In this document: in pieces, positions 26,152-35,329 of the stretch
Position numbering within the stretch: the first letter of the stretch is position 1
Layout: every line of letters begins with the position of its first letter
Assembly: GCF_026625745.1 (NCBI RefSeq)
Contig: NZ_CP113061.1
Coordinates: 1,265,501 to 1,329,500 of the forward strand
Length of the DNA stretch: 64,000 nt
Reading direction: 5' to 3'
Source of the DNA: Asticcacaulis sp. SL142
Lineage (GTDB): Bacteria > Pseudomonadota > Alphaproteobacteria > Caulobacterales > Caulobacteraceae
Notes under the pieces: generated by a model
What the model was told of the DNA's origin: nothing
Database searches by the model: none
The model's input: the letters and a program-made list of their open reading frames with translations, nothing else
Position numbers and translations under genes: made by a program

Positions 26152-27420
26152 TTATTTCGCCACCACCTCGCCGCCCTTCATGACAAAGGCCGGTTTTTCC
26201 AGAACGGTCACATCGGTCAGCGGATCGCCCACAACCCCAATCATATCGCCGTAATGGCCTACGCGCAGCGAGCCGACATCCTTGGCCTGCCCTAGGGCCT
26301 GAGCGGCATTGACGGTGGCTGACTGAATGGCCTGCAACGGCGTGGCCCCATAGCGCACCATGACCGCAAACTGTTTGGCATTGTCGCCGTGCGGATAGAC
26401 GCCAGAATCGGTGCCGTAGACCATTCTTACCCCGGCCTTCAGCGCCTTTTTGAAGTTCTGGCGCTGAATTTCGGCAATATCGCGGTCTTTTTTCAGGCTT
26501 TCTTCGAGGACACCGTTTTTAGCGCCTTCGGACTGGGTATATTCGGTGTTGTAGATATCCATCGAAAACCAGGCGCCTTTTTGGACGGCCAGCTTGATGC
26601 CCTCATCGTCAACCAGAGACGCGTGCTCGATGGTATCGACTCCGGCGCGGATAGCGTCCCTGATCCCCGACGCGCCGTGGGCATGGGCGGCGACTTTCAA
26701 GCCCTGCATATGGGCTTCATCGACAATCGCCTTCATTTCCTCATATGAAAGCTGCTGGCCACCCGGTGTCGTGCCGCGCGAAAACACCCCGCCGGTGGCG
26801 CAAATCTTGATAACCTGAGCGCCGTATTTCTTAAGGGTGCGCACCGACCTGACCCCTTCGGCGGGGCTGTCGGCATTATAGGGGTTTTTCGACTGGAACG
26901 ACGGCGGAAAGTAAGTCGAGTCGCAATGGCCGCCGGTCGCGCCAAAACTCATGGCGGCGGTGACCACACGCGGCCCCTTGACCACGCCTTCCTCGATTGC
27001 TTCACGTAAACCCACATCATTATAGTCACCGGCACCGACATTGCGCACGGTCGTAAACCCGGCCTTCAGTGTCTTTTCGGCATTGGGCACGGTCATGATG
27101 CCCCAAAAACGATCGGTAAACTGCAACCCCGTATAGCCGCCGTAAGTTGGATCGCTATCCAGATGCACATGCATGTCGATCAGGCCGGGCAGAAGGGTCA
27201 CCTCCGGCAGATTGATCAGTTCGGCATCCGATGGAACATTAAGCTGCCCCTGCGGGCCGACCGCGGCGATGCGGCCATCAATGATCATGATGGCCGGTTT
27301 TTCGACCACCTTGCCGGTTTCAACCTCGATCAGCTTGGCCGCATTGACCACCACGGTTTTGGCCTCAGCCGCGCCCGTCACAGCTATAAATGCACACGTC
27401 GCCAGCCACAGATTTTTCAT
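26152..27420 (-). CDS. Secreted metal-dependent amidohydrolase
   Basis: 422 residues with a signal peptide (MKNLWLATCAFIAVTGAAEA). It belongs to the amidohydrolase superfamily (imidazolonepropionase/Xaa-Pro dipeptidase-like subgroup). Metal ligands visible are HVHLD (HxH), the Lys-containing segment QVIKICATGGVFSRG, VAAHAHGASG, DTIEHASLVDDEG and the Asp in VYGTDSGVYPHG. ATG 27420 has AAGGGG eight bases upstream; an in-frame GTG at 27426 is too close to it. It diverges from a TBDR gene 387 bases away, so the pair may form an uptake-and-hydrolysis unit, perhaps for prolyl dipeptides or cyclic amides. The substrate is not determinable. Confidence 0.9.
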   Translation of the reverse strand: MKNLWLATCAFIAVTGAAEAKTVVVNAAKLIEVETGKVVEKPAIMIIDGRIAAVGPQGQLNVPSDAELINLPEVTLLPGLIDMHVHLDSDPTYGGYTGLQFTDRFWGIMTVPNAEKTLKAGFTTVRNVGAGDYNDVGLREAIEEGVVKGPRVVTAAMSFGATGGHCDSTYFPPSFQSKNPYNADSPAEGVRSVRTLKKYGAQVIKICATGGVFSRGTTPGGQQLSYEEMKAIVDEAHMQGLKVAAHAHGASGIRDAIRAGVDTIEHASLVDDEGIKLAVQKGAWFSMDIYNTEYTQSEGAKNGVLEESLKKDRDIAEIQRQNFKKALKAGVRMVYGTDSGVYPHGDNAKQFAVMVRYGATPLQAIQSATVNAAQALGQAKDVGSLRVGHYGDMIGVVGDPLTDVTVLEKPAFVMKGGEVVAK

Positions 27421-27482
27421 GATCACGTCCCCTTACACTAAAGCCTGTCAACAATAGCCGGGGATATAGCAATGAAAAGCGC

Positions 27483-27597
27483 TTATTTGCAGCGCAACAT
27501 GAAACACAGTAAAATATCACCTCATTAAAGTCGTCATAAGGTTGTTTTATTTGCAAAAAGACATGATCGACACTGATTATTTCAACTATGCAAATAA
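27483..27597. promoter_or_regulatory. Three-copy TTATTTGCA motif in a divergent promoter region
   Basis: TTATTTGCA occurs at 27483-27491 and 27547-27555, and inverted (TGCAAATAA) at 27589-27597. The outer copies extend to an 11-base inverted match, GCTTATTTGCA against TGCAAATAAGC. They lie in the A+T-rich gap between the divergent amidohydrolase (27420) and TBDR (27807) genes, where a regulator would sit to control both. This is an operator candidate by pattern only; no regulator gene is adjacent. Confidence 0.5.
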
Positions 27598-27806
27598 GCC
27601 ACACAAGATCGTATAAGATTTTTTGCGCGCACTTTTGAGCATAATTGCGTTTGAAAACCCCAGAATCCGTAATAGTGTGACAATTATTGCCCTCATAAGG
27701 CGATAAAACAAAAATCAGTAACAGCTTCGGTCGTCAAAAGAACCGAAGCACCAGGGTCAGCCGCCTTATCCTTAATTGAGGCGGTTGTGTAAAAAGGAAC
27801 ACCAGG

Positions 27807-30800
27807 ATGAAAAACACCCGTAATTACGGCGTGACCAAGGTCGTGCGCCCAATCAAATCCACCATGATGACGGCCTCGGTTCTGGCCTTGGCACTGGCCG
27901 CCGGTGCGGCTATGGCACAGGAAACCGCTCCGGCCCCCGCCGAAGACGACGTGACCGAAGTGGTCGTGACCGGCTTTCGCGGCAGCTTGAAAAGCGCCCT
28001 GAACGTCAAAAGAAATAGCGCCGGCACGGTCGATTCGATCCTGTCCGAAGATGTCGCCAAATTCCCGGATTCCAACCTGGCCGAATCGATGCAGCGCATC
28101 CCCGGCGTCACCCTGTCGCGCGGCGACGGCGGCGAAGGCCGTAACATTTCCGTGCGCGGCTTAGGCCCTGGCTACACCCGTGTCCGCCTGAACGGCATGG
28201 AAGGGGCGGCGCAAACCGGATCGTCGGACATTTACGGCGCGGGTAACTCCGGCCGCAGCTTTGACTTCAACGTCTTCCCGTCGGAAATCTTCTCGGCCTT
28301 GTCGACGCGTAAAACGGCCTCTGCCGATGTCGAAGAAGGCTCATTGGGTGCCACGGTTGACCTGCGCTCACCGCGTCCGTTCGATTATCGCGAAGATCAG
28401 GTCTTAAGCTTCACGGCTAAGGGCGTGTATAACGAGGTGAGCAAATCCACCGATCCGCGCCTGTCGCTGCTGGCCTCCAAGAAATTCGCCGATGGCAAGT
28501 TCGGTATTCTGGGCACCCTGACCTATCAGGATCGCAACATCCGCGAAGTCGGTTATTCTGCGGTTGATATCCTGCCGTCCAACATCAATGGCTTTAATGC
28601 CGTTCGTCGCGATGCCGCAGGCCTTCCGGTTACGACACCTCCGTTGACCGAAGTGCAGCCGTTCTGTACGCCTATCGGCTGGGTATCACCGACCGGGGGA
28701 GCCACCATCAGCCCTGATCCATCGGTTCACGGGGCCAAGGGGGCCACGGCCACCAACTGCTCGACCAACAATCCGCGCACCGGCACAATTGCCGCCTATA
28801 ATACCATCTATAATCTGCGCCGCGCAGATGCCGCCGCCGTTCCGGGTTCAGGCGCCTTCTTCCCGCGCATCCCGCGTTATGTGAACTCTGAGCAGGACGC
28901 CAAGCGCACCGGCGGCAGCCTGACCTTCCAATGGCGCCCGGACAGCGACACCGAAGTTTCGCTCGATATGCTCTATTCCAAGTACGAAGTTGAGCGCCGC
29001 GACAACTATATCGCCATGCTGTCCCTGGCCCGAAATATCGGCAATAACGGCCAGCCGATGGTCTCGGTCAAGGATGTCGAATTCGACGACAATGGCTCAC
29101 TGGTCTACGGCCTGTTTGACGGCATGGATATCCGCTCCGAAGGGCTGGTCGATCAGTTCACGTCCGAGTTCAAGCAAGCCAACCTGAACTTCCGCCGCCG
29201 CTTCACCGAACGCTTTGAAGTGTCCGGTATGGTTGGCGTATCAGAGTCGGTGTGGGACGGCCCGATGCGCCTGCAAACCTTTGTTGACATCATCGATGCC
29301 GACAATGTGTCGATCGATTTCCGGGGCGGCGGCACGACGCCGGTGCTTGATTTTGGCGTCGATGTCTCTGATCCGGCTAACTTCCTTTATGCTCCGGGTG
29401 GGTCTGACGGCACGGTTACCGGCGGCTTCTCGGTTCAGGGTAAGCCCGCCAATAACACAACCAAGATCACCACCATCAACCTCGACACCAAGTATGAGTT
29501 GAATGCCGACGTCACGTTCAAGGTCGGCGCGCAGTACCGCGAAAACGATTTCAACGCCTATAACCTGAACCTGATCCCAAGCCAGGTTGCGGTCAAAGCC
29601 CTGCCCGCCGGTGTAACCCTGGCCAGCATCACCACGCAGATCACGGGCGTAGATGAACTGTGGGGCGGCGGCGCACCGTCAAGCTGGCTGGCGGTTGACT
29701 CTGCCAAGTGGCGCGATGTCTTTGATTTCGACAGCTTCCAGTACTGCGGGGTCGAATGTGGCGCCGGAAAGTCGCAGATCAAGGAAACGGTCAAGAGCGT
29801 CTATTTCATGACCGAATTCAATACCGACAGCCTGCTGCCGATACCTGTACGCGGCGATGTCGGTATCCGTACCGTCTTCACCGATCAGTTCGCGGTCGGT
29901 CATATTCCGGTGCCCGTACCTGGCGGTCTGCCATATCCGACCCGTGGCCTGCGTAACGAGGTCGAGCGTAGCTACAGCTACACCTTGCCGTCCGCCAACG
30001 TCGTGTTTGAGATAACGCCGGACCTTCTGGCCCGCTTCTCAGCCGCCAAGGTCATGTCCCGTCCGGAACTGGGCGCACTTACCCCCTCCAGCGGCGTGAC
30101 CTTCACGACCCGCACCGGCACGATCAATAATCCGTTCCTGGATCCGATCCGCGCCACCACCTTTGATGCGGCTCTGGAGTGGTATTTCCGCCCGGGAGCT
30201 CTGGTATCTGTCGCCTATTTTTACAAAGATATCAAGACCTTCGTTCAACGCGTCAATGAACTGGTGCCTTATAATGAGCTTGGCCTGCCCGAAGAATTAC
30301 TGGTTGGCAATGCCAGTGGTGCCGTGGCCACCGACCTGTTTAACGTCGCCCGCTTCACCAACACCGAGGGCGGCCCGCTCAAAGGCTATGAGTTGAACGC
30401 CCAGTTTGAACTCGACTTCCTGCCCGGCCCGTTTGCCAATATCGGGGTGTTGGGTAACTACACCAATATCAGCTCTGAGATCACCTATATCCTGTCTCCG
30501 ACCGTCACCACGACCAACGACCTGACCGGCCTGTCGCGGGAATCAGCTTCGGGGACCATCTACTACGAAGATGATAAGTTCAGCGTCCGGGCCACCGGTT
30601 CCTATCGCGGCAACTACATCCGCGGCATCCCGGCCTCGGCGGGCAGCGATCTGCAAGGCAATGACGATACCTTCTATGTCGACGCCTCGGCCTCCTACGC
30701 CGTCAGCGACCGCCTGAAGATCTCGCTCGAAGCCCAGAACCTGACCGATGAGCAGAACCGCCTGTTTATCGACTCGACCCGTGAGGACACCCTGTTTGAG

Positions 30801-30848
30801 ACGCGTATTGGCCGCACGGTCACCTTTGGCATGACCTACAAGTATTAG
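27807..30848 (+). CDS. TonB-dependent receptor (large)
   Basis: 1013-residue outer-membrane receptor. The signal peptide ends AAGAAMAQE, a TonB box follows (DDVTEVVVTGFRGSLKSALN), then a plug (DSNLAESMQRIPGVTLSRGD and the NISVRGLGPGYTRVRLNGME segment) and a very long barrel ending GRTVTFGMTYKY. The GFRGSL...KR...DSI.SEDVAKFPD...ES.QRIPGV pattern is the Caulobacter/Xanthomonas-type TBDR family associated with carbohydrate or amino-sugar uptake. AGGA sits six bases before the ATG. It has a strong terminator downstream and a long A+T-rich divergent promoter region upstream. Confidence 0.94.
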   Translation: MKNTRNYGVTKVVRPIKSTMMTASVLALALAAGAAMAQETAPAPAEDDVTEVVVTGFRGSLKSALNVKRNSAGTVDSILSEDVAKFPDSNLAESMQRIPGVTLSRGDGGEGRNISVRGLGPGYTRVRLNGMEGAAQTGSSDIYGAGNSGRSFDFNVFPSEIFSALSTRKTASADVEEGSLGATVDLRSPRPFDYREDQVLSFTAKGVYNEVSKSTDPRLSLLASKKFADGKFGILGTLTYQDRNIREVGYSAVDILPSNINGFNAVRRDAAGLPVTTPPLTEVQPFCTPIGWVSPTGGATISPDPSVHGAKGATATNCSTNNPRTGTIAAYNTIYNLRRADAAAVPGSGAFFPRIPRYVNSEQDAKRTGGSLTFQWRPDSDTEVSLDMLYSKYEVERRDNYIAMLSLARNIGNNGQPMVSVKDVEFDDNGSLVYGLFDGMDIRSEGLVDQFTSEFKQANLNFRRRFTERFEVSGMVGVSESVWDGPMRLQTFVDIIDADNVSIDFRGGGTTPVLDFGVDVSDPANFLYAPGGSDGTVTGGFSVQGKPANNTTKITTINLDTKYELNADVTFKVGAQYRENDFNAYNLNLIPSQVAVKALPAGVTLASITTQITGVDELWGGGAPSSWLAVDSAKWRDVFDFDSFQYCGVECGAGKSQIKETVKSVYFMTEFNTDSLLPIPVRGDVGIRTVFTDQFAVGHIPVPVPGGLPYPTRGLRNEVERSYSYTLPSANVVFEITPDLLARFSAAKVMSRPELGALTPSSGVTFTTRTGTINNPFLDPIRATTFDAALEWYFRPGALVSVAYFYKDIKTFVQRVNELVPYNELGLPEELLVGNASGAVATDLFNVARFTNTEGGPLKGYELNAQFELDFLPGPFANIGVLGNYTNISSEITYILSPTVTTTNDLTGLSRESASGTIYYEDDKFSVRATGSYRGNYIRGIPASAGSDLQGNDDTFYVDASASYAVSDRLKISLEAQNLTDEQNRLFIDSTREDTLFETRIGRTVTFGMTYKY

Positions 30849-30869
30849 GTAAGCGTACCCGTAAACTAA

Positions 30870-30903
30870 AAGCCGCCGGTGTCACCACCGGCGGCTTTTT
30901 TTA
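30870..30903 (+). terminator. Rho-independent terminator after TBDR
   Basis: AAGCCGCCGGTG (30870-30881), a four-base loop and CACCGGCGGCTT (30886-30897) form a perfect 12-bp stem followed by a run of T. It separates the TBDR from the hydrolase-cupin pair. Confidence 0.92.
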
Positions 30904-30991
30904 TCCCCCATATATCCCCCGCAACGGTTTTCTGCAGGCCAGCCCATACTGATATGCTGTGCCTTCACCTATTAGTTGAAAAGGCACTATC

Positions 30992-31924
30992 ATGCTCAGA
31001 CGAACCTTCTTCGGCGGCAGTATTGCCGCTGGCGTGGCCGTATCCATGGCGACCGTGGCACGGGCTCAGGTTCCTGCGTTTCCGGTCAGTTTCAAAACAC
31101 AGGAAATCACCACCAACGGCACAACGCTTCATGTCCGCACTGGCGGTAAGGGCCCGGCGGTCATCCTGCTGCATGGCTACGGCGAAACCGGTGACATGTG
31201 GGCGCCGTTAGCGGCGGATTTACAGCGCGACCATACCGTCATCGTGCCTGACCTGCGCGGCATGGGCCTCTCAGCCCGAGCCGATGGCGGCTACGATAAA
31301 AAGACGCAAGGCATTGACATCGCCGGTGTCATGGATGCGCTCAAGGTCAAGAAAGCCGACCTCGTGACCCATGACATAGGCAATATGGTAGGTTTTGCCC
31401 TGGCCGCCCAGTATCCGGAGCGGATCACACGCTTTGTCCTGATTGACGCACCGGTGCCTGGAGTCGGGCCGTGGGAGGAGATTCTTAAAAACCCGCTGCT
31501 GTGGCACTTCCGGTTCGGCGGCCCGGATATGGAACGGCTGGTGGCCGGGCGTGAGCGTATTTATCTCGACCGGTTCTGGAACGAGTTCTCCGCTGATCCG
31601 TCAAAATTCACTGAAGCCTCGCGCCAGCATTACGCCGCCCTCTATGCGCAACCGGGCGCCATGCATGCGGGCTTTGCCCAGTTTGCCGCCTTTGATCAGG
31701 ATGCGGTCGATAACCGCGCCTTTCTGACCAAGGGCAAACTCACCATGCCGATACTGGCGGTCGGCGGTGAAAAATCCTTCGGAAACGGCATGGCTACGGT
31801 CATGGAATTCGCGGGCAGCCGTGTCACCGGCGCGGTCGTACCCGCATCAGGCCACTGGATCATGGAAGAAAATCCCGCTGCTACGGTAAAGATTGTGCGC
31901 ACCTTCCTGGACACAACGCTATGA
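30992..31924 (+). CDS. Tat-exported alpha/beta hydrolase with Asp nucleophile (epoxide hydrolase/dehalogenase-like)
   Basis: 310 residues with a twin-arginine-type signal (MLRRTFFGGSIAAG). In the alpha/beta-hydrolase core the oxyanion motif is HGYG (61-64) and the nucleophile elbow is THDIGNMVG with Asp128 in place of Ser. That substitution is characteristic of soluble epoxide hydrolases and haloacetate/haloalkane dehalogenases. The catalytic His is in PASGHWIMEE. The segment YLDRFWNEFSADPSKFTE is a typical cap-domain feature of epoxide-hydrolase-like proteins. The stop overlaps the ATG of the cupin gene (ATGA), so the two are translationally coupled. The substrate is unknown. Confidence 0.88.
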   Translation: MLRRTFFGGSIAAGVAVSMATVARAQVPAFPVSFKTQEITTNGTTLHVRTGGKGPAVILLHGYGETGDMWAPLAADLQRDHTVIVPDLRGMGLSARADGGYDKKTQGIDIAGVMDALKVKKADLVTHDIGNMVGFALAAQYPERITRFVLIDAPVPGVGPWEEILKNPLLWHFRFGGPDMERLVAGRERIYLDRFWNEFSADPSKFTEASRQHYAALYAQPGAMHAGFAQFAAFDQDAVDNRAFLTKGKLTMPILAVGGEKSFGNGMATVMEFAGSRVTGAVVPASGHWIMEENPAATVKIVRTFLDTTL

Positions 31925-32412
31925 AAGCACTCACCTTATGGCCACTCGCCCTATTCATTCTGATAGCCGCCCCGGTTACGGCCCAGACGCCCGCTACCCA
32001 ACCGGGGCATGCTCGCCTGACGCCCGGTGATATCGCGGCTCTATCGAAAACCAGTGCCGGTGTCGGCACATCCGGCATGGCCGGAATCGAAACCACGATA
32101 CTGTATGGCGATCCAACCCAAGCGGGTCTCTATACAATTAAACTTCAGGTGCCACCTCATACGCGCATTGCCGCCCACAGCCACCGTGACAATCGCTCAG
32201 CCATCGTGATCAGCGGGGAGTGGTATTTTGGTTATGGCCCCCTGACCGAAGACATCAAGGTCAAAAAATTGACGGCTGGTAGCTTTTACACGGAACCTGT
32301 CGGTGAGCCCCATTTTGCCATCACTCACGAACAGCCGGCGATCGTCTATATTACGGGCACAGGGCCGACCGACACGGCCTATGTCGATGCCAACAAAGAC
32401 CCGCGCAAATAG
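31921..32412 (+). CDS. Exported cupin-domain protein
   Basis: 163 residues with a signal peptide (LTLWPLALFILIAAPVTAQ) and one cupin barrel. The first metal-binding motif is AAHSHRDNRSAIVISGEWYF and the second EPVGEPHFAITHEQPAIVYI, although the second His-rich motif is less canonical. Translationally coupled to the exported hydrolase by an ATGA overlap, so the pair likely handles one compound in the periplasm. Whether it is an enzyme such as a dioxygenase or isomerase, or a binding protein, cannot be seen. Confidence 0.82.
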   Translation: MKALTLWPLALFILIAAPVTAQTPATQPGHARLTPGDIAALSKTSAGVGTSGMAGIETTILYGDPTQAGLYTIKLQVPPHTRIAAHSHRDNRSAIVISGEWYFGYGPLTEDIKVKKLTAGSFYTEPVGEPHFAITHEQPAIVYITGTGPTDTAYVDANKDPRK

Positions 32413-32416
32413 TGGC

Positions 32417-32764
32417 CTAGGTCTTAGGGCCACGCACATATTTGAGCGTTTCTTTTAGCTGTGCCTGAAGCATGTCATTGGCATCAGTGCGGACATGGCC
32501 ATTGGCGAAGATTTTCGATATCACCTCGGCATATTCGCGGTAGTTGCGCAACTCATAGGCCGCCGCCATCTTATCCGCCGTAGAGCCATCCTTGCTGCCC
32601 AACTGTTCCATAATGGCATGAAAGCGCTGATAGCGCTCATAGCGGTTGCGCTCGGCCTGCACATTGACAAACCACATGGCCGCCCAGGCCAGCACGATCA
32701 AGGGTAAGACCAGTACACCCCACGCAATCGCATCTTGCCACGTCGCTATCATCTTAGTCACCAT
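32417..32764 (-). CDS. Membrane-anchored hypothetical protein
   Basis: 115 residues with a single N-terminal transmembrane helix (AIAWGVLVLPLIVLAWAAMW). A charged helical cytoplasmic domain follows (ERNRYERYQRFHAIMEQLGS, then MAAAYELRNYREYAEVISKI). The tyrosine- and arginine-rich DUF4760-like arrangement is a possible match, but I am not certain. It converges with the cupin gene, four bases apart. An in-frame ATG four codons later is an alternative start. Confidence 0.6.
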   Translation of the reverse strand: MVTKMIATWQDAIAWGVLVLPLIVLAWAAMWFVNVQAERNRYERYQRFHAIMEQLGSKDGSTADKMAAAYELRNYREYAEVISKIFANGHVRTDANDMLQAQLKETLKYVRGPKT

Positions 32765-32789
32765 CCACGAAGAGTTGCGCCGTTTCTGG

Positions 32790-33435
32790 ACGGCTTAGGT
32801 CAATGGCGTGAGCATATGCAAAATAAGGGCCTAACCCCAATGATTTTCATGCTTAACGCGATTTTTGGCTGAGGACGAAAGCCATCATCGCCGAGTGCCT
32901 CGGCCAACGATTAGGCGGAAACGCAGATTGCTTACTGCTGAGTGCTTCTAAAATTATCGGAGAAATTTTGGCACCCAGCTCCGGCCTAAATAAACATTTG
33001 AACTAATTGAATTAAAAATACACCAACTCGAAATTACACTTCAATATAAATTAACACTCCGTGCTAATTTCGCAACGAATTGAGTAAATGTTCATCAAAA
33101 AATTCCGACACTCTATTTTCACAAGAAAGTCCATATTTATTAGGTGAATTCCATGGGTATAAGTTCAGTTTAGACTTTAGTTTGAATTAACGCCCAGACC
33201 GTAAATCTCTCCGTTGATCCCATGGTAAGCCCTAAACCGGACATACGGTTCGCAGCGGGGGCCTCCACACAGCAGAATGGGCCTTTGGGGCAACCTCGCT
33301 TTTATTCGAAGGACTATGGCTTAGACGAGATCATATCAAAAGACTACCGAGTAGCAGTGGCCCCCAGAATGGCATATCTTGGGTCAAGGATCGTAGTCGA
33401 GAAGCTCTGGGTCAGTCTTCAGTAAATAACGACGG
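32790..33435. other. Long A+T-rich gap before the glycan locus
   Basis: About 645 bases without a supportable gene. 32990-33180 is markedly A+T-rich. One 67-codon frame on the plus strand (33222-33425) has neither a ribosome-binding site nor family motifs. The stretch may be the left flank of the polysaccharide locus or an old insertion scar. No IS ends were recognised. Confidence 0.35.
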
Positions 33436-35193
33436 TCATGGCCTCCCCCCTTGCGCATACATGCCAATGACTGCGCCGGTGAAGCCACCGGCTAAAGCTG
33501 TACCAATAACCTTTGCATCTGCGTTTTCCAGAACGGGAATATAGACGCGGTTATTAAAGCTATACTTGAAATCAATCTGCGCCTTATCGATGTCTAATCT
33601 TAGATAAACTGGTGTCCCTGGTGGCGCGTTGATCGCATGTTCGGCAAGAACCACACCGGTTTGCGGATCATTCCCACCTTGTCGCTTCCTCACCCGCAGA
33701 ACGGGACCACCCTCAGTATTCCGGCCAAGGGTGAAGGTGTAGAAGAACTCATCGTTTTGAACTGCCATTAACCCGGCTTCGTCGTCGGCTTCTGCTGGTA
33801 AAAATACCACCTTAGTTGTCAGGGTGGCCTTCATATGCTGGAGTCGACGGCCTACAAATGAGGGCTGCCCCCCGCTACCCAGTTGATCAGTTCTTGGGTT
33901 AATCTTCAGCTTGCCGTTGCCAGTTGCCCACCACTGACTGCGAGGCGTTCGAATAAATAACCATTGTGGGGCGAGCACCTTGGCATCGAACTCGTCCCTT
34001 ACGGTAAAGTTGCCCGTTGTCGGAATATTCGGGCGCCGCCCCTGGGTCAGATTTGGGCGCTCAGGTCTATAGGGAAGAGCTTTGCCCTTTTCGAGAATGA
34101 TCGGCCAACCATCAACCCACGAGACTGGAAGAAGGAAAGTCTCACGCCCCGTCTGGAAGTTACCAGGGTCCTGGGGCGCAGTCGCCAGATCATAGACCCG
34201 CGTCCCCAAAAAAACGGCCCACCATTGCCCTTTTTCATCCTGAAACATATCCGCGTGTCCGGTTGCGGTGACCGGATCGGGGCGGCCGTCAGGCAAACCA
34301 TGCTGAGTAAGGATAGGATTGTTTGGGTTTGGAGTGTATGGCCCGAAAGGGGTATCAGATCTGTAGGCCAGTTGCTGGTGCGTGTATCCGGTGCCGCCCC
34401 CTGCCGCCGACAAATAATATCGGCCATCAACTTTATAGAGATGGGGGCCTTCGATATAATCGGTATTCCATGGGGCTTTTTCACCGCCATCGACAAGCAT
34501 AATGTCTTCGGATCGCGGCGCGAACGTGACCGGATCGACCTCCATGAGCCACAGGGCGGTGTGTGCGGGGTAGCGTTTGTTTAAAGGATCGCGATGATGA
34601 ACAATGTAAACCTTGCCGTCGTCGTCGAAGAAAAGCGAAGGATCGATTCCATCGATGTGCGGCAACCAAATCGGGTTTGACCACGGCCCCGCCGGATCCT
34701 TAGTGGTTATAATGAAATTGCCGCCGCAACCGACGCAGGTCGTGATAATGTAAAAGGTATCGCCCTGATGCCGGATCGTCGGCGCGTAAATGCCGTTATT
34801 ACCCAGATGGAGCTTGTCGAAAGGCATCATATCCGGACGGTCCAGCGCGTTACCGATCTGCGACCAGCTAATCAGATCACGGCTGTGGAAGACTGGAATG
34901 CCGGGATAAAAACCGAAAGTGGAATTAACCAGATAATAGTCACTACCTACACGAACGACGCTGGGGTCAGGGAAATAGCCCGCGAGGATGGGGTTCTGAA
35001 AGTGTGTCTCTGCAAGAGGCTCATCAAAGAGGTCGTCAGATCCGGAATACTCGAACCAGTCGAAGACCGCCTCATGAGAATTCTGAGTCAAAGCGAGGCT
35101 TCTAAGACCGGGATTGCTGCATCCGGATAAAAGTCCGGCGGCACTGATAACAAGCCCTAAATAACTGATGGCTGATTTCATTTTCGTCCGCAT
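33436..35193 (-). CDS. GH43-family glycosidase lipoprotein (beta-xylosidase/arabinofuranosidase-like)
   Basis: About 585 residues. A lipoprotein signal has lipobox LLSGC with Cys25. The five-bladed propeller GH43 domain spans about 65-370, and a C-terminal beta-sandwich accessory domain about 390-580 (GH43_C2/DUF1349 type: FTVRDEFDAKVLAPQW). Catalytic acids are visible: Asp76 in YFPDPSVVR (base), Asp in IDGIDPSLFFDDDG (pKa modulator) and Glu in YIEGPHLYK (acid). ATG 35193 has GGAAGG six bases upstream; the longer in-frame start lacks one. It removes xylose or arabinose at the cell envelope. It diverges from the dehydrogenase gene, so they likely share a regulatory region at 35194-35329. Confidence 0.92.
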   Translation of the reverse strand: MRTKMKSAISYLGLVISAAGLLSGCSNPGLRSLALTQNSHEAVFDWFEYSGSDDLFDEPLAETHFQNPILAGYFPDPSVVRVGSDYYLVNSTFGFYPGIPVFHSRDLISWSQIGNALDRPDMMPFDKLHLGNNGIYAPTIRHQGDTFYIITTCVGCGGNFIITTKDPAGPWSNPIWLPHIDGIDPSLFFDDDGKVYIVHHRDPLNKRYPAHTALWLMEVDPVTFAPRSEDIMLVDGGEKAPWNTDYIEGPHLYKVDGRYYLSAAGGGTGYTHQQLAYRSDTPFGPYTPNPNNPILTQHGLPDGRPDPVTATGHADMFQDEKGQWWAVFLGTRVYDLATAPQDPGNFQTGRETFLLPVSWVDGWPIILEKGKALPYRPERPNLTQGRRPNIPTTGNFTVRDEFDAKVLAPQWLFIRTPRSQWWATGNGKLKINPRTDQLGSGGQPSFVGRRLQHMKATLTTKVVFLPAEADDEAGLMAVQNDEFFYTFTLGRNTEGGPVLRVRKRQGGNDPQTGVVLAEHAINAPPGTPVYLRLDIDKAQIDFKYSFNNRVYIPVLENADAKVIGTALAGGFTGAVIGMYAQGGRP

Positions 35194-35329
35194 CCCAGGC
35201 CTTCCTCTATAAGTTTTTGTTGCCGCCTCATCGGCTTTCGCACACACGATTTAACCCAACAAGTCATAAAGCGGCTTGATTGCTTTCACAAGCGGTAGTA
35301 CCTATCCTATATGGATTTTTGAGGTCAGT

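Noticed and set aside
33222-33425. 67-codon plus-strand frame upstream of GH43
   Set aside because: No ribosome-binding site, no motif and unremarkable composition; treated as intergenic.
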